A stretch of DNA of 64,000 nt from Elusimicrobia bacterium GWA2_51_34 (lineage in GTDB: Bacteria; Elusimicrobiota; Elusimicrobia; Elusimicrobiales; UBA9959). This document shows positions 16,887 through 26,203 of the stretch, in pieces. Numbering within the stretch: the stretch's first letter is position 1; each line of letters starts with the position of its first letter. Below the pieces are notes generated by a model. That model saw only the letters and a program-made list of their open reading frames with translations, had not been told where the DNA came from and did no database searches. The stretch spans positions 33,984 to 97,983 of the forward strand of contig MGTS01000021.1 in NCBI GenBank assembly GCA_001799565.1, read 5' to 3'. Both the position numbers and the translations under genes were made by a program.

Positions 16887-17768
16887 ATGGAAAAACGCTC
16901 TAAAGTAATGGATTTTTTAATTTTGATGCGGGTAAATCAATGGGTAAAAAATATTTTTGTATTTTTAACGATATTTTTTGATTTGCAGATCAGCAATCCT
17001 TTGTTGTTATATAAGACCTGTCTGGCATTTTTTGCAGTTTCATTCTGCGCCAGTGCGACTTACATATTTAATGATTACTGCGATATTGCGGAAGACCGCA
17101 AACATCCGATTAAATCCAAAAGGCCTTTAGCCGCCGGCAACGTGTCCGTTGCCGGATCTTTTTTATTAGCGGGACTGTTACTGTTTTCCGGTTTAATTAT
17201 CGGCTGGTTTTTAGGGTCTCAAGTATTGTTTTGGCTGATAATCTATGTGCTTAGCAATCTTTTATACACCCTTTTTCTTAAACATATCGCTTTGGTCGAC
17301 ATCTTCGTTATAGCTTTGAATTTTGTCATAAGATTAACTATTGGCGAAGCTGTTGCCAATCTGAAAAATTCTTCCTGGATAATACTTGCAACCATGCTTT
17401 TTGCGCTTTTTATCGCTTTAGCGAAGCGGAGAGACGACGTATTAGTTTGTCTTGATAAAAATGAAAAATACCGCAAAACAATAGGCAGCTACAATCTTGA
17501 TTTTTTAAACGCCGCAATAACAATAATGGCGGCAGTTCTTATAGTTTGTTATGTAATGTATACGATGAGTTCTTTCAGCATAAATAAATTCCACACCGAC
17601 AAACTTTATTTAACCGTGGTTTTTGTTGTTTTAGGGATTATGCGATATCTGCAGATAATTTTCGTGTCAAATAAAAGCGGCGCTCCTGCTGAAGTTTTAT
17701 TGACAGACAGGTTTATTCAACTTGTCATTATGGGTTGGATATTAGCTTTTTATGCGATTGTTTTGTGA
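16887..17768 (+). CDS. UbiA-family polyprenyl-phosphate transferase (DPPR synthase-like)
   Basis: 293 residues, about nine membrane helices. The first Asp-rich motif is NDYCDIAEDRKHPIKSKRPL (72-91), which with NQWVKNIFVF at the N-terminus is typical of the decaprenyl-phosphate phosphoribose synthase branch rather than quinone prenyltransferases. The second motif region (AKRRDDVLV, 172-180) is also present. Known members attach phosphoribosyl pyrophosphate to polyprenyl phosphate in the membrane, starting a lipid-linked pentose donor. GAGAGGG precedes the ATG. It lies 34 nt upstream of a radical SAM gene and behind repeated promoter A. Base composition is more A+T-rich than the neighbouring housekeeping genes. 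Confidence 0.8.
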   Translation: MEKRSKVMDFLILMRVNQWVKNIFVFLTIFFDLQISNPLLLYKTCLAFFAVSFCASATYIFNDYCDIAEDRKHPIKSKRPLAAGNVSVAGSFLLAGLLLFSGLIIGWFLGSQVLFWLIIYVLSNLLYTLFLKHIALVDIFVIALNFVIRLTIGEAVANLKNSSWIILATMLFALFIALAKRRDDVLVCLDKNEKYRKTIGSYNLDFLNAAITIMAAVLIVCYVMYTMSSFSINKFHTDKLYLTVVFVVLGIMRYLQIIFVSNKSGAPAEVLLTDRFIQLVIMGWILAFYAIVL

Positions 17769-17802
17769 TCCGTATTTAAAATGATTCTATAAAACAGCTT
17801 TT

Positions 17803-18807
17803 ATGAGATATCTTAGGGTGTTTAGAAATTTAATTGAGAAGCGTCCCATATTGGTCGTATTTAATGTCACTAAATTGTGCAATCAGCGCTGCCCAATGTG
17901 CGACATATGTAAAACGTCCAGTAATGATATGGACATCGGCATGATAGGGGAATATTGTCGCGCTCTCGCAAAGTTTGGCGTGGGTTACGTGTTTTTGCAG
18001 GGCGGGGAACCGTTGATGCGCAGGGACTTGTTAAATATTGTGGATGAATTTATCTCCAATGGGATTAAGCCTACTATTATAACCAACGGTTTGCTTTTAA
18101 CCCGGGACATGGGATGCGCAATAGCAAAAAGACAATGCAACCTGGCCATAAGCCTGGATTCTCTCAATAGGAATGTTTACAAGAGAATGAGGGGCGTTGA
18201 TGAACTTGATACCGTTATCCGCAATATCCGGGTTATTTCCGAAATTAAAAAACATAAAGGTTTATGGGCTGTAACCACTACGATCACAAAACTTACAGGT
18301 TTGCGGGATGTTAAATGCATGGAAAAATTTGCCCGCGATAACGGCTTTATGTTTGCAATAAGACCATATGTTTTTGTAAACGGCGCCGCCGGGAAACGCG
18401 ATGATGACCTTGTTTACAAGTATGAAGATGTGCGGGAGATATTTGATTATATGCTGCGCATTTCACGTCGGAATAATTATTTGGCCAGTCTTGTTTATAA
18501 CGAGCATATTCGCTACATAAAAGGGGAGAAGCTGTTTTCCTGCGATGCGGCAAAGCATAGTTTTGTTTTGGGCGAATCGGGAATCTTTTCACTCTGCATG
18601 GAGTTCCCCGGTTTGAATTTTAGTCTGGAAGAATATGCTCAGGCTGCGGAAAATTGCACGGCCACATTGGAAGACTGCAATGACAATACTCCGTGTTTTT
18701 ACAACAATGCTCGTGAAATAGGGATCCTTTGGCGCAACAAATTCCGCATTCTGGTTAATTTTCCCAGAATTCTTTGGCAGATGATCCGGTACGGGAATTT
18801 CTTTTAG
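17803..18807 (+). CDS. Radical SAM/SPASM-like protein
   Basis: 334 residues. CNQRCPMC (C26, C30, C33) binds the SAM cluster; FLQGGEPLMRRD carries the GGE motif; IITNGLLL and AISLDSLN follow the barrel. The C-terminal region has cysteines at FSCDAAKH, FSLCMEF and ENCTATLEDCNDNTPCF, consistent with one or more auxiliary clusters. The pairing with the UbiA gene suggests action on a lipid-linked sugar or on a peptide made nearby, by inference. No precursor peptide gene is visible. Shares the A+T-rich composition of the ubiA-like gene, suggesting the two were acquired together. Confidence 0.8.
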   Translation: MRYLRVFRNLIEKRPILVVFNVTKLCNQRCPMCDICKTSSNDMDIGMIGEYCRALAKFGVGYVFLQGGEPLMRRDLLNIVDEFISNGIKPTIITNGLLLTRDMGCAIAKRQCNLAISLDSLNRNVYKRMRGVDELDTVIRNIRVISEIKKHKGLWAVTTTITKLTGLRDVKCMEKFARDNGFMFAIRPYVFVNGAAGKRDDDLVYKYEDVREIFDYMLRISRRNNYLASLVYNEHIRYIKGEKLFSCDAAKHSFVLGESGIFSLCMEFPGLNFSLEEYAQAAENCTATLEDCNDNTPCFYNNAREIGILWRNKFRILVNFPRILWQMIRYGNFF

Positions 18808-18980
18808 AAAAGATCTGTAAGCATCTGTAAGCAATGCAAGGCCGGTTCTAGTCTGCCTTGTCCTGCCCGAAGCTTCCGGCCTGTTATATCCCTTCCCGTT
18901 AGAGGAGATAGGGAACGTTGAAAGAGATAGGGGCCGTTGTTAAAAGATTGAATAATCGGATATCAGAGATTGTGATATCT

Positions 18981-20576
18981 CTACGCAACCAGCACGGCAA
19001 GAAGGAAGGCCGCGCAGATAATTATGCAGGCATTTACGAATAAATCGCCGTAGCGGACATAAAAACTTTCAACCGGCTCGGCCGCAAGTTTCACCTCAAC
19101 ATCCAAAACCCCGGCTCTGTTAAGCCCCAGGCTGCGCTGAACTCCGCCCCAGGGGTCGATATACGCCGAGATGCCGTTATTTGCGGCCCTTAGCACCGGG
19201 CGGCGCGTTTCCACCGCTCTGAAAATATTTACGAGCAAATGCTGATATGGCGCGGCGGTGTTTAAATACCACCCGTCATTTGTGATATTCACGAATATTT
19301 CCGCTCCCTTCGCGGCGTCCTGCCTGAAAAGGAACGGGAAAATGGATTCGTAACAGATAACGCCGCTGATCTTTATACTTTTGCTCTCCCGCTCGCTTGC
19401 CGTCCCGCTTTCACGCTGCCTGACTTCCATAAGCGGCTGCGAGAATTTTCCCGGCAAAAATTCCCCAAGAGCAGCCACCGGTTTTATGTAGCGTCCCAGA
19501 AAATCCCTGAGCGGCACATATTCGCCGAAGGGCACCAGCACCCGTTTGTAATACTCCGCCGTTATCGTCCCGGAGAGGTCCACAAGGAAGGCCGCCACCC
19601 GTTTGCCGTCTCCGCGCGAAACCGAGCCCACAAAGTTGGCGGTCTGTTTTTCTTTCGCGACGCGCGATACCCAGCCGCCGTAGTGTTTATCTTCTATCCA
19701 GCCGGGCAGGGCGTTTTCCGGCCATACAATGAGGTCGGTTTTTCCTATCCCTTTTATCAGGCCGTTAATTTTCTCTTCTATGGCGGCGGCCTGCCCCGCG
19801 TCCCATTTGGCGTAAAGGTCTATGGAGGGCTGAAGCAGGCTTGCTTTGAGCGGCGCTTGAAAAACAACCGAATCAGCTTTTTTGAGCTCCCAGTCGCCGT
19901 AAAGCCATAGACCTGAAAACAGCGCCAGGGCGGGCAAAGATCCAAGCAGGACTTTAAGCGGTTTTCTTTTTTGATACATCAGCGCGCCCGCAAGCGCCCC
20001 GCTAAAACACACGGCGAAACTTAAGCCATAAAGCCCGGTAACGGAAACTATCTGTATAATTTCCCCGTACTGCCACTGCGTATAAGCAAGCGTGAACCAC
20101 GGAAACCACGCCGCCTTGTAATTTACGCTGATCTTCGCCCATTCCATTACAACCCATGCGGCGGCGAACACATAAGGGAAAACCCCGGCTCCGGCCTTTT
20201 TAAGGTAAAAGCCGAAACCGGAAACCAGCAGGAATTCAAGCGCGAGCAGCGCGGCCAGCAGTATCAATCCGAGCGCCGAAAATGCGGGTTCAACTCCGCC
20301 GGCGCGCATGGTGGGATATATCCAGTAAAGAAGCCCCAGGTAAAAGAAGAAGCCGGAACCGAACCCGCAAAGCACCGCCGCTTTCAGGGTTTTGCAGGAC
20401 AATATTGAAATCACCAGCGGCGCCAGAGCGAACCACGCCAGCCAGCCCTGATTAAACTTCGGACAGCTCGCGATAAGCAGCAGGGAAGTGAGTAAAACAA
20501 GCGAATAGCGAATAGCGAATGGCGAATAGCGGCTGATAAAAGAAAAATCGCTTTTAGTAGTGTTTTGTTTTCCCAC
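18981..20576 (-). CDS. lnt: Apolipoprotein N-acyltransferase
   Basis: 531 residues. Adds the third acyl chain to the N-terminal cysteine of lipoproteins at the periplasmic face of the inner membrane. Seven to eight N-terminal helices (about 25-230) are followed by a nitrilase domain with the catalytic triad Glu287 (VWPENALPGW), Lys344 (YYKRVLVPFGEYVP) and Cys408 (GVICYESIF), plus a final C-terminal helix. The start is GTG at 20576 with GGGG upstream. Residues about 12-25 (SFISRYSPFAIRYS) are written by the GCGAATAG word repeat and lie ahead of the first helix. Its presence supports an outer membrane. Follows secA with an 80-nt gap. Confidence 0.95.
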   Translation of the reverse strand: MGKQNTTKSDFSFISRYSPFAIRYSLVLLTSLLLIASCPKFNQGWLAWFALAPLVISILSCKTLKAAVLCGFGSGFFFYLGLLYWIYPTMRAGGVEPAFSALGLILLAALLALEFLLVSGFGFYLKKAGAGVFPYVFAAAWVVMEWAKISVNYKAAWFPWFTLAYTQWQYGEIIQIVSVTGLYGLSFAVCFSGALAGALMYQKRKPLKVLLGSLPALALFSGLWLYGDWELKKADSVVFQAPLKASLLQPSIDLYAKWDAGQAAAIEEKINGLIKGIGKTDLIVWPENALPGWIEDKHYGGWVSRVAKEKQTANFVGSVSRGDGKRVAAFLVDLSGTITAEYYKRVLVPFGEYVPLRDFLGRYIKPVAALGEFLPGKFSQPLMEVRQRESGTASERESKSIKISGVICYESIFPFLFRQDAAKGAEIFVNITNDGWYLNTAAPYQHLLVNIFRAVETRRPVLRAANNGISAYIDPWGGVQRSLGLNRAGVLDVEVKLAAEPVESFYVRYGDLFVNACIIICAAFLLAVLVA

Positions 20577-20603
20577 CGCTAACCCCTATTCGCCACCCTT
20601 GTT
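20503..20603. repeat. GCGAATAG word repeat forming the Lnt N-terminus
   Basis: GCGAATAGCGAATAGCGAAT then GGCGAATAGCGGC (four tandem words), with a short opposite arm CCTATTCGCCACC about 55 bp further on. The left arm is translated (minus strand) as part of the Lnt N-terminal leader. Confidence 0.8.
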
Positions 20604-20630
20604 TGCAACCTGTGACTTAAAACTTGTGAC

Positions 20631-20657
20631 AGCAAAAGGAGCTTCGCTCCTTTTGCT
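20631..20657. other. Perfect hairpin overlapping the secA stop codon
   Basis: AGCAAAAGGAGC, loop TTC, GCTCCTTTTGCT: 12 perfect pairs. It contains two bases of the secA TAG. No T-run follows on the minus strand, so it may be a processing or attenuation stem between secA and lnt rather than a full terminator. Confidence 0.7.
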
Positions 20658-23271
20658 ACGTTCCATGGCATTTCTTATATTTTTTCCCGGAACCGCAGGG
20701 GCAGGGGTCGTTGCGTCCCATTTTTGAGTTGACAAACTTGTTCTGCGGTTTTTTCTCCGCCGCGGCCTGGGTCTGGGCGCCGGATTGAACCTGCTGCCGG
20801 TCAGCCGGCGGCTTTGGCGCGGCACGGGGCGGCAGCTGTATGCGGAAAATATATTCCACCATCTGGTCGCGCACGCGGGCAAGCATGGTTTCAAAAAGCG
20901 AGTAGGACTCTTTCTGATACTCTATAAGCGGGTCTTTCTGCCCGTAAGCGCGCAGACCAACGCCTTTTTTGAGGTGATCCAGATCGTAGAGATGATTTTT
21001 CCAGATATGATCTATGATCTGCAATAACAGCACTCTCTGCATCTCTCCGAAATCAACGCCGCGCTGGGCGAATTCCCCTGTTCTTCGCTTATACGCCTCA
21101 AGCGCGCGCTTTTCTATATCCTCCTGCGCGGCGGGGCGGGTGAGACCGCGCAGTTCGTCCTCGGTATACTCCAGCGAGAAACCGAAGGTCTTTTTTAAAT
21201 ACACGTTAAGCGCTTCCATATTCCAAAGCGCCGCGGCCTGCCCCTCGGCGGCGTTCAGATAAAGCTGTTCTTCGGCGGATTCTTTTATCATGCTTGTCAC
21301 GCGCTCGGTAACATCCAGGCCGTCAAGCACCAGATTGCGCAGCTGATAAACGGCAAGGCGCTGCTTGTTCATGACATTGTCATAATCAAGCAGCTGCTTC
21401 CTTGAGTCAAAATTCATGCTTTCAACTCGCCTCTGGGCGCCTTCTATCTGGTGGCTGACCAGCATGGATTCTATAACCTCGCCTTCCTGCATGCCCAGTT
21501 TCTCCATTATGGAGGAGATGCGCTCCGAGCCGAAAAGGCGCATAAGCTCGTCTTCAAGCGACACATAAAACACCGAACTGCCGGGGTCGCCCTGGCGGGC
21601 GCAGCGCCCGCGCAGCTGATTGTCTATCCGGCGCGATTCATGGCGTTCGGTGCCCATCACATGCAGGCCGCCCAGCGACGCCACAAATTTCTGTTTTTCC
21701 TCCTCGGCGGGTGTTCCGCCGAGCACTATGTCGGTGCCGCGGCCCGCCATGTTGGTCGCTATGGTCACCTGGCCCTTGCGGCCCGCCTCCGAAATTATCT
21801 GGGCCTCCATTTCGTGGTACTTGGCGTTTAAAACCTGGTGCGGTATGCCTTTGGCGCGCAGCATGCCCGCCAGCTTTTCCGATTTCTCAATGGAGCGGGT
21901 GCCTACAAGCATGGGCTGGCCCTTGCGCCAGCGCTCGTCTATTTCCATAACTACCGCGTTATTTTTCTCGCGCTCGGTGCGGTAAATGCGGTCGGCGCAG
22001 TCGCCGCGCACGCAGGGGCGGTTGGGCGGTATTTCCACCACATCCAGCTTGTAAATTTCCCAGAACTCATCGGCTTCCGTCATAGCCGTGCCCGTCATGC
22101 CGGAAAGTTTTGAGTAAAGCTTGAAATAATTCTGGAAAGTGATGGTGGCAAGCGTCTGGTTTTCTTCTTTTATGCGGAGGTTCTCTTTGGCCTCTATGGC
22201 CTGGTGGAGGCCGTCCGACCAGCGGCGCCCCGGCATAAGGCGGCCGGTGAATTCATCCACTATGATTATTTCGCCGTCTTTTACCACATATTCAACGTCT
22301 TTCTTGAAGAGGTGGTGCGCCCGGAGGCCCTGCGTAAGATGGTGCGCCCACTCCGAGCCCACATCGTCGTAAATATTGCCTACGCTTAAAATTTTCTCGG
22401 CTTTGGCCACGCCTTCCTCGGTAAGCGTCACATTGTGGCTTTTCTCGTCCACCAGGGCGTCGTAACCCTTGCCGAGGTCGGTGCCGTCGCGCTTGGCGTT
22501 TATTTCCTCTTTTTCGGTGATAAAACGGGGCGTTAAAAGCGGTATGACGCGGTTAACTATATAGTACTTGTCGGTGGATTCCTCGGCGGGACCCGAGATG
22601 ATCAGCGGTGTGCGGGCTTCGTCCACTAAAATAGAGTCCACTTCGTCCACAACGGCGTAATTGCGCGCGCGCATAACGCGCTCCGACTTGTCCAGAACCA
22701 TGTTGTCGCGCAGATAGTCAAAGCCTATTTCGTTATTGGTAACATAGGTTATGTCGCAGTTGTACATTTTCCTGCGCTCTTCGTTCGTCATGTCATGCAG
22801 TATGAAACCGACCGTAAGCCCCAGAAATTCGTGCACGGGGCCCATCCACTGAGAGTCCCTTCTGGCCAGGTAATCGTTTACGGTAATCACATGCACGCCC
22901 TTGCCGGATAAAGCGTTCAAGTACGCCGGAAGCGTTGCCACCAGGGTTTTCCCCTCGCCGGTGAGCATTTCGGAGATCTTTCCGCGGTGCAGAACTATGG
23001 CGCCTATAAGCTGAACGTCATACGGGCGCAATTTAAGCGCGCGTTTTGAAGCTTCCCGCACGCAGGCGAAAGCTTCGCACAGGATATCATCCTCAGTTTC
23101 CCCCCTGGCCAGCCGTTCTTTGAATTCCGCTGTTTTAAGACGCAGCGCGTCGTCTGAAAGTTTGGAAAGGCCGTCTTCTAAAGCGTTTATCTGCTCCACC
23201 AGCGGCTGGATCTTTTTCAGCGCCCGTTCACTTCTGGAGCCTATAACAGCCTCAATAAGTTTTTTAAGCAT
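20656..23271 (-). CDS. secA: Protein translocase ATPase SecA
   Basis: 871 residues, a typical length. Drives preprotein export through SecYEG. Walker A MLTGEGKTLVA (102-112), DEAD-type VVDEVDSILVDEARTPLIISG region, GTDIVLGG in the second motor domain, and the C-terminal zinc site CPCGSGKKYKKCH that binds SecB and lipids. A Pro/Ala/Gln-rich linker (PPRAAPKPPADRQQ) precedes the tail. Lies upstream of lnt in the same direction, likely co-transcribed across the hairpin at 20631-20657. Confidence 0.98.
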   Translation of the reverse strand: MLKKLIEAVIGSRSERALKKIQPLVEQINALEDGLSKLSDDALRLKTAEFKERLARGETEDDILCEAFACVREASKRALKLRPYDVQLIGAIVLHRGKISEMLTGEGKTLVATLPAYLNALSGKGVHVITVNDYLARRDSQWMGPVHEFLGLTVGFILHDMTNEERRKMYNCDITYVTNNEIGFDYLRDNMVLDKSERVMRARNYAVVDEVDSILVDEARTPLIISGPAEESTDKYYIVNRVIPLLTPRFITEKEEINAKRDGTDLGKGYDALVDEKSHNVTLTEEGVAKAEKILSVGNIYDDVGSEWAHHLTQGLRAHHLFKKDVEYVVKDGEIIIVDEFTGRLMPGRRWSDGLHQAIEAKENLRIKEENQTLATITFQNYFKLYSKLSGMTGTAMTEADEFWEIYKLDVVEIPPNRPCVRGDCADRIYRTEREKNNAVVMEIDERWRKGQPMLVGTRSIEKSEKLAGMLRAKGIPHQVLNAKYHEMEAQIISEAGRKGQVTIATNMAGRGTDIVLGGTPAEEEKQKFVASLGGLHVMGTERHESRRIDNQLRGRCARQGDPGSSVFYVSLEDELMRLFGSERISSIMEKLGMQEGEVIESMLVSHQIEGAQRRVESMNFDSRKQLLDYDNVMNKQRLAVYQLRNLVLDGLDVTERVTSMIKESAEEQLYLNAAEGQAAALWNMEALNVYLKKTFGFSLEYTEDELRGLTRPAAQEDIEKRALEAYKRRTGEFAQRGVDFGEMQRVLLLQIIDHIWKNHLYDLDHLKKGVGLRAYGQKDPLIEYQKESYSLFETMLARVRDQMVEYIFRIQLPPRAAPKPPADRQQVQSGAQTQAAAEKKPQNKFVNSKMGRNDPCPCGSGKKYKKCHGT

Positions 23272-23351
23272 ATAGTGGTATTTAACAATTTTTGGAACAG
23301 CTTATAAAGGGCGATCTGGTGTGAGACGCGTAGAACCGGTAAAAACAATCG

Positions 23352-24749
23352 TTAAAACTGGAAGTAGATAAAAGGGGACACATTAACCGGACTGAAAAAA
23401 TAGACGATCAAAAATTCAAAGAGCATGAACGCGAGCGTGTAACTTTTGCGGATGGAAAATTGCGGATAAGAAAAACCCAGGGATCGTGAAACAAAACCTC
23501 CCCCCAAAATAATCGCGATCCCCGCGCATGCCGGAACAAATGGCCACACAATGCCGGCCTGGTCCAGGAACAGAAGTTTTCTAAAAATTAAAATGGTAAA
23601 AGAAAGTGAAGGAGAACGGAAGAAAACCCAGGTAACCGACACAATTAATAATATGAAGGCCGCTTTAAACCAGGTCATGGCATTTTTCCATGAACCTGTT
23701 ATCTGATTAAGGCCGGTAACCCTCTCAAATGCCAGGTATATTCCGTGCAGTCCGCCCCAAAACACAAAATTCCAATTGGCGCCATGCCATAAACCGCCAA
23801 GCAGCATTGTCAGCAAAAGATTGAAATAGGCACGGAACTTCCCTTTGCGATTCCCGCCAAGAGGGATGTACAGGTAATCACGCAGCCATGCGGATAAAGA
23901 AATGTGCCAGCGCCGCCAGAATTCGGTAAACGACTGGGCCGAGTAGGGCAAATTAAAGTTATCAGGCAGCACAAACCCGAATACACGCGCGATCCCGATT
24001 GCCATATCAGTGTAGCCGGAAAAATCACAAAAAATCTGGACTGAGTAAGCAAAAATTGCGATCCAGACAGTGCCTGGGGAAAACATGGATGGAGAATTGT
24101 AAATTTGATCCACCATAATGGCGGCATTATCGGCCAGAACCAGTTTTTTTAACAGGCCGCGCAGGATAAACTGGGCGCCTGCGGTTAAATTATCCGTACT
24201 AAATTCAATCCCGCGCTCCAGTTGCGGCAAAAATTGCTTCGCCCGCATGATGGGTCCGGCAACCAGGCGGGGAAAGAAAGTGATAAAGATTGCATAATCA
24301 AGCAAAGACCTGGCCGGTTTCACTACCCCCCGATAGACATCAATCACATAGCTGAGCGTTTCAAAAGTATAAAAAGAAATGCCGATCGGAAGGATTATAT
24401 TCAATGAAGCAAGGTTCCAACCGAGCGGTGTCAGGAACGCGCTTACGCTGTTGATGAAGAAATTCAGATATTTAAAGGAAGCCAGTAATCCCAAATTTAC
24501 AACTATGCTTACAATAAGGATTATTTTCCGCTTCGAAACGTTCTGAGTACTGACCAATAGCCTTGAAATGCTGTAATCCAGAACCGTAACAAATCCGAGA
24601 AGGCCCAAAAATCTCCAGTCCCAATAAGCGTAAAAAACACAACTGGCTAAAAGCAAGATCCATTTACGCCATTGCGGAACGCGGATGAGCGTCAGCAGGG
24701 CCAGCACTGCTATAAACAGAATAACGAACTCAATGGAGATGAAACTCAT
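23352..24749 (-). CDS. MBOAT-family O-acyltransferase (AlgI/DltB-like)
   Basis: 465 residues with about eleven membrane helices. The family core is plain: FNLPYSAQSFTEFWRRWH, then LRDYLYIPLGGNRKG and LLGGLWHGANWNFVFWG, whose histidine in LWHGA is the conserved MBOAT active-site residue. AlgI/PatA-like members pass acetyl groups across the membrane for polysaccharide O-acetylation. The start overlaps the end of the upstream SGNH gene by 4 nt, the usual pairing of the two halves of such a system. The acetylated polymer is not known; nearby glycan genes are candidates. Confidence 0.9.
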   Translation of the reverse strand: MSFISIEFVILFIAVLALLTLIRVPQWRKWILLLASCVFYAYWDWRFLGLLGFVTVLDYSISRLLVSTQNVSKRKIILIVSIVVNLGLLASFKYLNFFINSVSAFLTPLGWNLASLNIILPIGISFYTFETLSYVIDVYRGVVKPARSLLDYAIFITFFPRLVAGPIMRAKQFLPQLERGIEFSTDNLTAGAQFILRGLLKKLVLADNAAIMVDQIYNSPSMFSPGTVWIAIFAYSVQIFCDFSGYTDMAIGIARVFGFVLPDNFNLPYSAQSFTEFWRRWHISLSAWLRDYLYIPLGGNRKGKFRAYFNLLLTMLLGGLWHGANWNFVFWGGLHGIYLAFERVTGLNQITGSWKNAMTWFKAAFILLIVSVTWVFFRSPSLSFTILIFRKLLFLDQAGIVWPFVPACAGIAIILGGGFVSRSLGFSYPQFSIRKSYTLAFMLFEFLIVYFFSPVNVSPFIYFQF

Positions 24750-25795
24750 TTGATCAGTCTCTCAAGTATTTTCGCCAGGTTTTCCCCGATGATTTGATGA
24801 CCGACGGCGTTGACATGCCCGGTTCCGGGAATTGTATTCAAAAAACCGCTAGGCGGCCGGTGATTCCTGAAAGAAATAAGAAACTCCGCGGAAGGATCAA
24901 CGACATGAACATTTGGAATAGATTCGAGATCCTGTTTGATCATCTGATATTGCGTAAAATCGGGTTCAGTGAGCCTATTGTTATGGACCTCCGGTATAGG
25001 GGGGATCAGGACGATCACTAAATCGAGGCTCCCAAACGCCTCGCGGAGTTTGTTGAGAACTTTATGCATGACAATGTCTTTTGAGACCGGATAAACGGAG
25101 GCAACGGCATAATCCGGATTTTGACCGGGTGATTTTAAGGCCTGACTTCTTATCTGCTTAAAACGGGTCCGCCCATAATCCAGTATTGAAAAAAATTCCC
25201 CGATAGCCCTGACGGCATTATCCCGGTCCGGTTCGGGCTGATGTCTTACCAGGATCCGGCCGTCGTTTGAAATAACCAGCTGGTTAGAATCGCCTTTCAC
25301 AAATTCCGCTGTTCTCTCAAATGCGCGCACAGTCGCCTGGATAACCACGATCAAAGGATGATATTGTTCGATAACGTAAGGCGCAAGATAAATTTGATCT
25401 ACGATCGTCTGGCCCGATCTTCCGATGTTACGCAGATCAACGTCAAAGCCGTCCCGCCTCAGGATCGTTTCAGCGACAGAAACAAATTTATCGGTATCAT
25501 TTACATTCAGGCCTTCCGCATAAGAATTCCCCATTACAACGATATTATTCGATCCCCCCGCATAAGGGGTCGCGATCTCCCCAAAACCCGAGTAATGGGT
25601 AATTCCGAATCCTTCCTGTCCATAGAGAACCCGGGAGCCTTGCGCCGGACGGCTTCCCATCTCTATGGTATAAGCATATTTTCCATTGAACCAGAACGTT
25701 GTGCCTCTTAAAAGGATTTCAATCAAAACCAAAACTGCCAGGCACCAGCAAGCGGCCCGGAACCGGTAAGTGCTGCCGGAAAAGGCCATTTTCAT
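24746..25795 (-). CDS. SGNH/AlgJ-like acetyltransferase partner, membrane-anchored
   Basis: 349 residues from ATG 25795; the frame is open for 35 more codons through promoter DNA, so I chose the Met before the hydrophobic helix (a second ATG at 25789 has better AGG spacing). Single N-terminal helix (about 13-30), then an extracytoplasmic SGNH domain: VVMGNSYAEGLN carries the serine, and GTGHVNAVGHQIIGENL near the C-terminus carries the catalytic His. Partner of the MBOAT protein in O-acetylation of exported polysaccharide, like AlgJ/AlgX or DltD. Divergent from the formyltransferase gene across a 408-bp regulatory gap. Confidence 0.8.
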   Translation of the reverse strand: MKMAFSGSTYRFRAACWCLAVLVLIEILLRGTTFWFNGKYAYTIEMGSRPAQGSRVLYGQEGFGITHYSGFGEIATPYAGGSNNIVVMGNSYAEGLNVNDTDKFVSVAETILRRDGFDVDLRNIGRSGQTIVDQIYLAPYVIEQYHPLIVVIQATVRAFERTAEFVKGDSNQLVISNDGRILVRHQPEPDRDNAVRAIGEFFSILDYGRTRFKQIRSQALKSPGQNPDYAVASVYPVSKDIVMHKVLNKLREAFGSLDLVIVLIPPIPEVHNNRLTEPDFTQYQMIKQDLESIPNVHVVDPSAEFLISFRNHRPPSGFLNTIPGTGHVNAVGHQIIGENLAKILERLIK

Positions 25796-25853
25796 CCTGT
25801 TTATTAACGTAAGTTTATCAGCATCATCCGATCTTATCGTAAGTTTTCCCCGG

Positions 25854-26070
25854 ACCTGAAGTTTCCAACCGCCTGAAAAATTTTGCAAAACATTTTGCAA
25901 AAAGCGTCCCCCTACCGTACATTTTATCTATAATACAAAAAGCGAGGTGTTTTTATTAAATTTTCAAAAGTTTCCCCCGCGCCGGTCGGTTTGTCAAGCG
26001 GGTGGTGAGATGGGAAGCGGGCTGTGTCAGTCGTCCGCCGGGATGGGTTCTATTTGCAGGCTTTTCGGGA
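25854..26070 (+). promoter_or_regulatory. Repeated promoter box and structured leader, copy B
   Basis: CCTGAAGTTTCCAACCGCCT then GAAAAA, two TTTTGCAAAA words (25881-25900) and TATAAT (25929-25934). The distance from the second TTGCAA to TATAAT is 28 nt, ten longer than in copies A and C. Downstream AAAAGCGAGGTGTTTTTATT, a hairpin region CCCCCGCG...AAGCGGG and CAGTCGTCCGCCGGG align with copy A. The remainder of the 408-base gap to 26203 shows no gene; a transcript leader of about 260 nt is implied. Confidence 0.6.
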
Positions 26071-26203
26071 GGAAGGTCAACGACGCTCATTGCTTTTAAG
26101 GCGTGCGTCACCCGGCCTGAATTCAAAGAGAGCCGCTCATCCGGACAATTAGTCTTATGAGGTAAATCGGAAACTTATGAAATGAATTAAGGTGATTTGA
26201 TCT

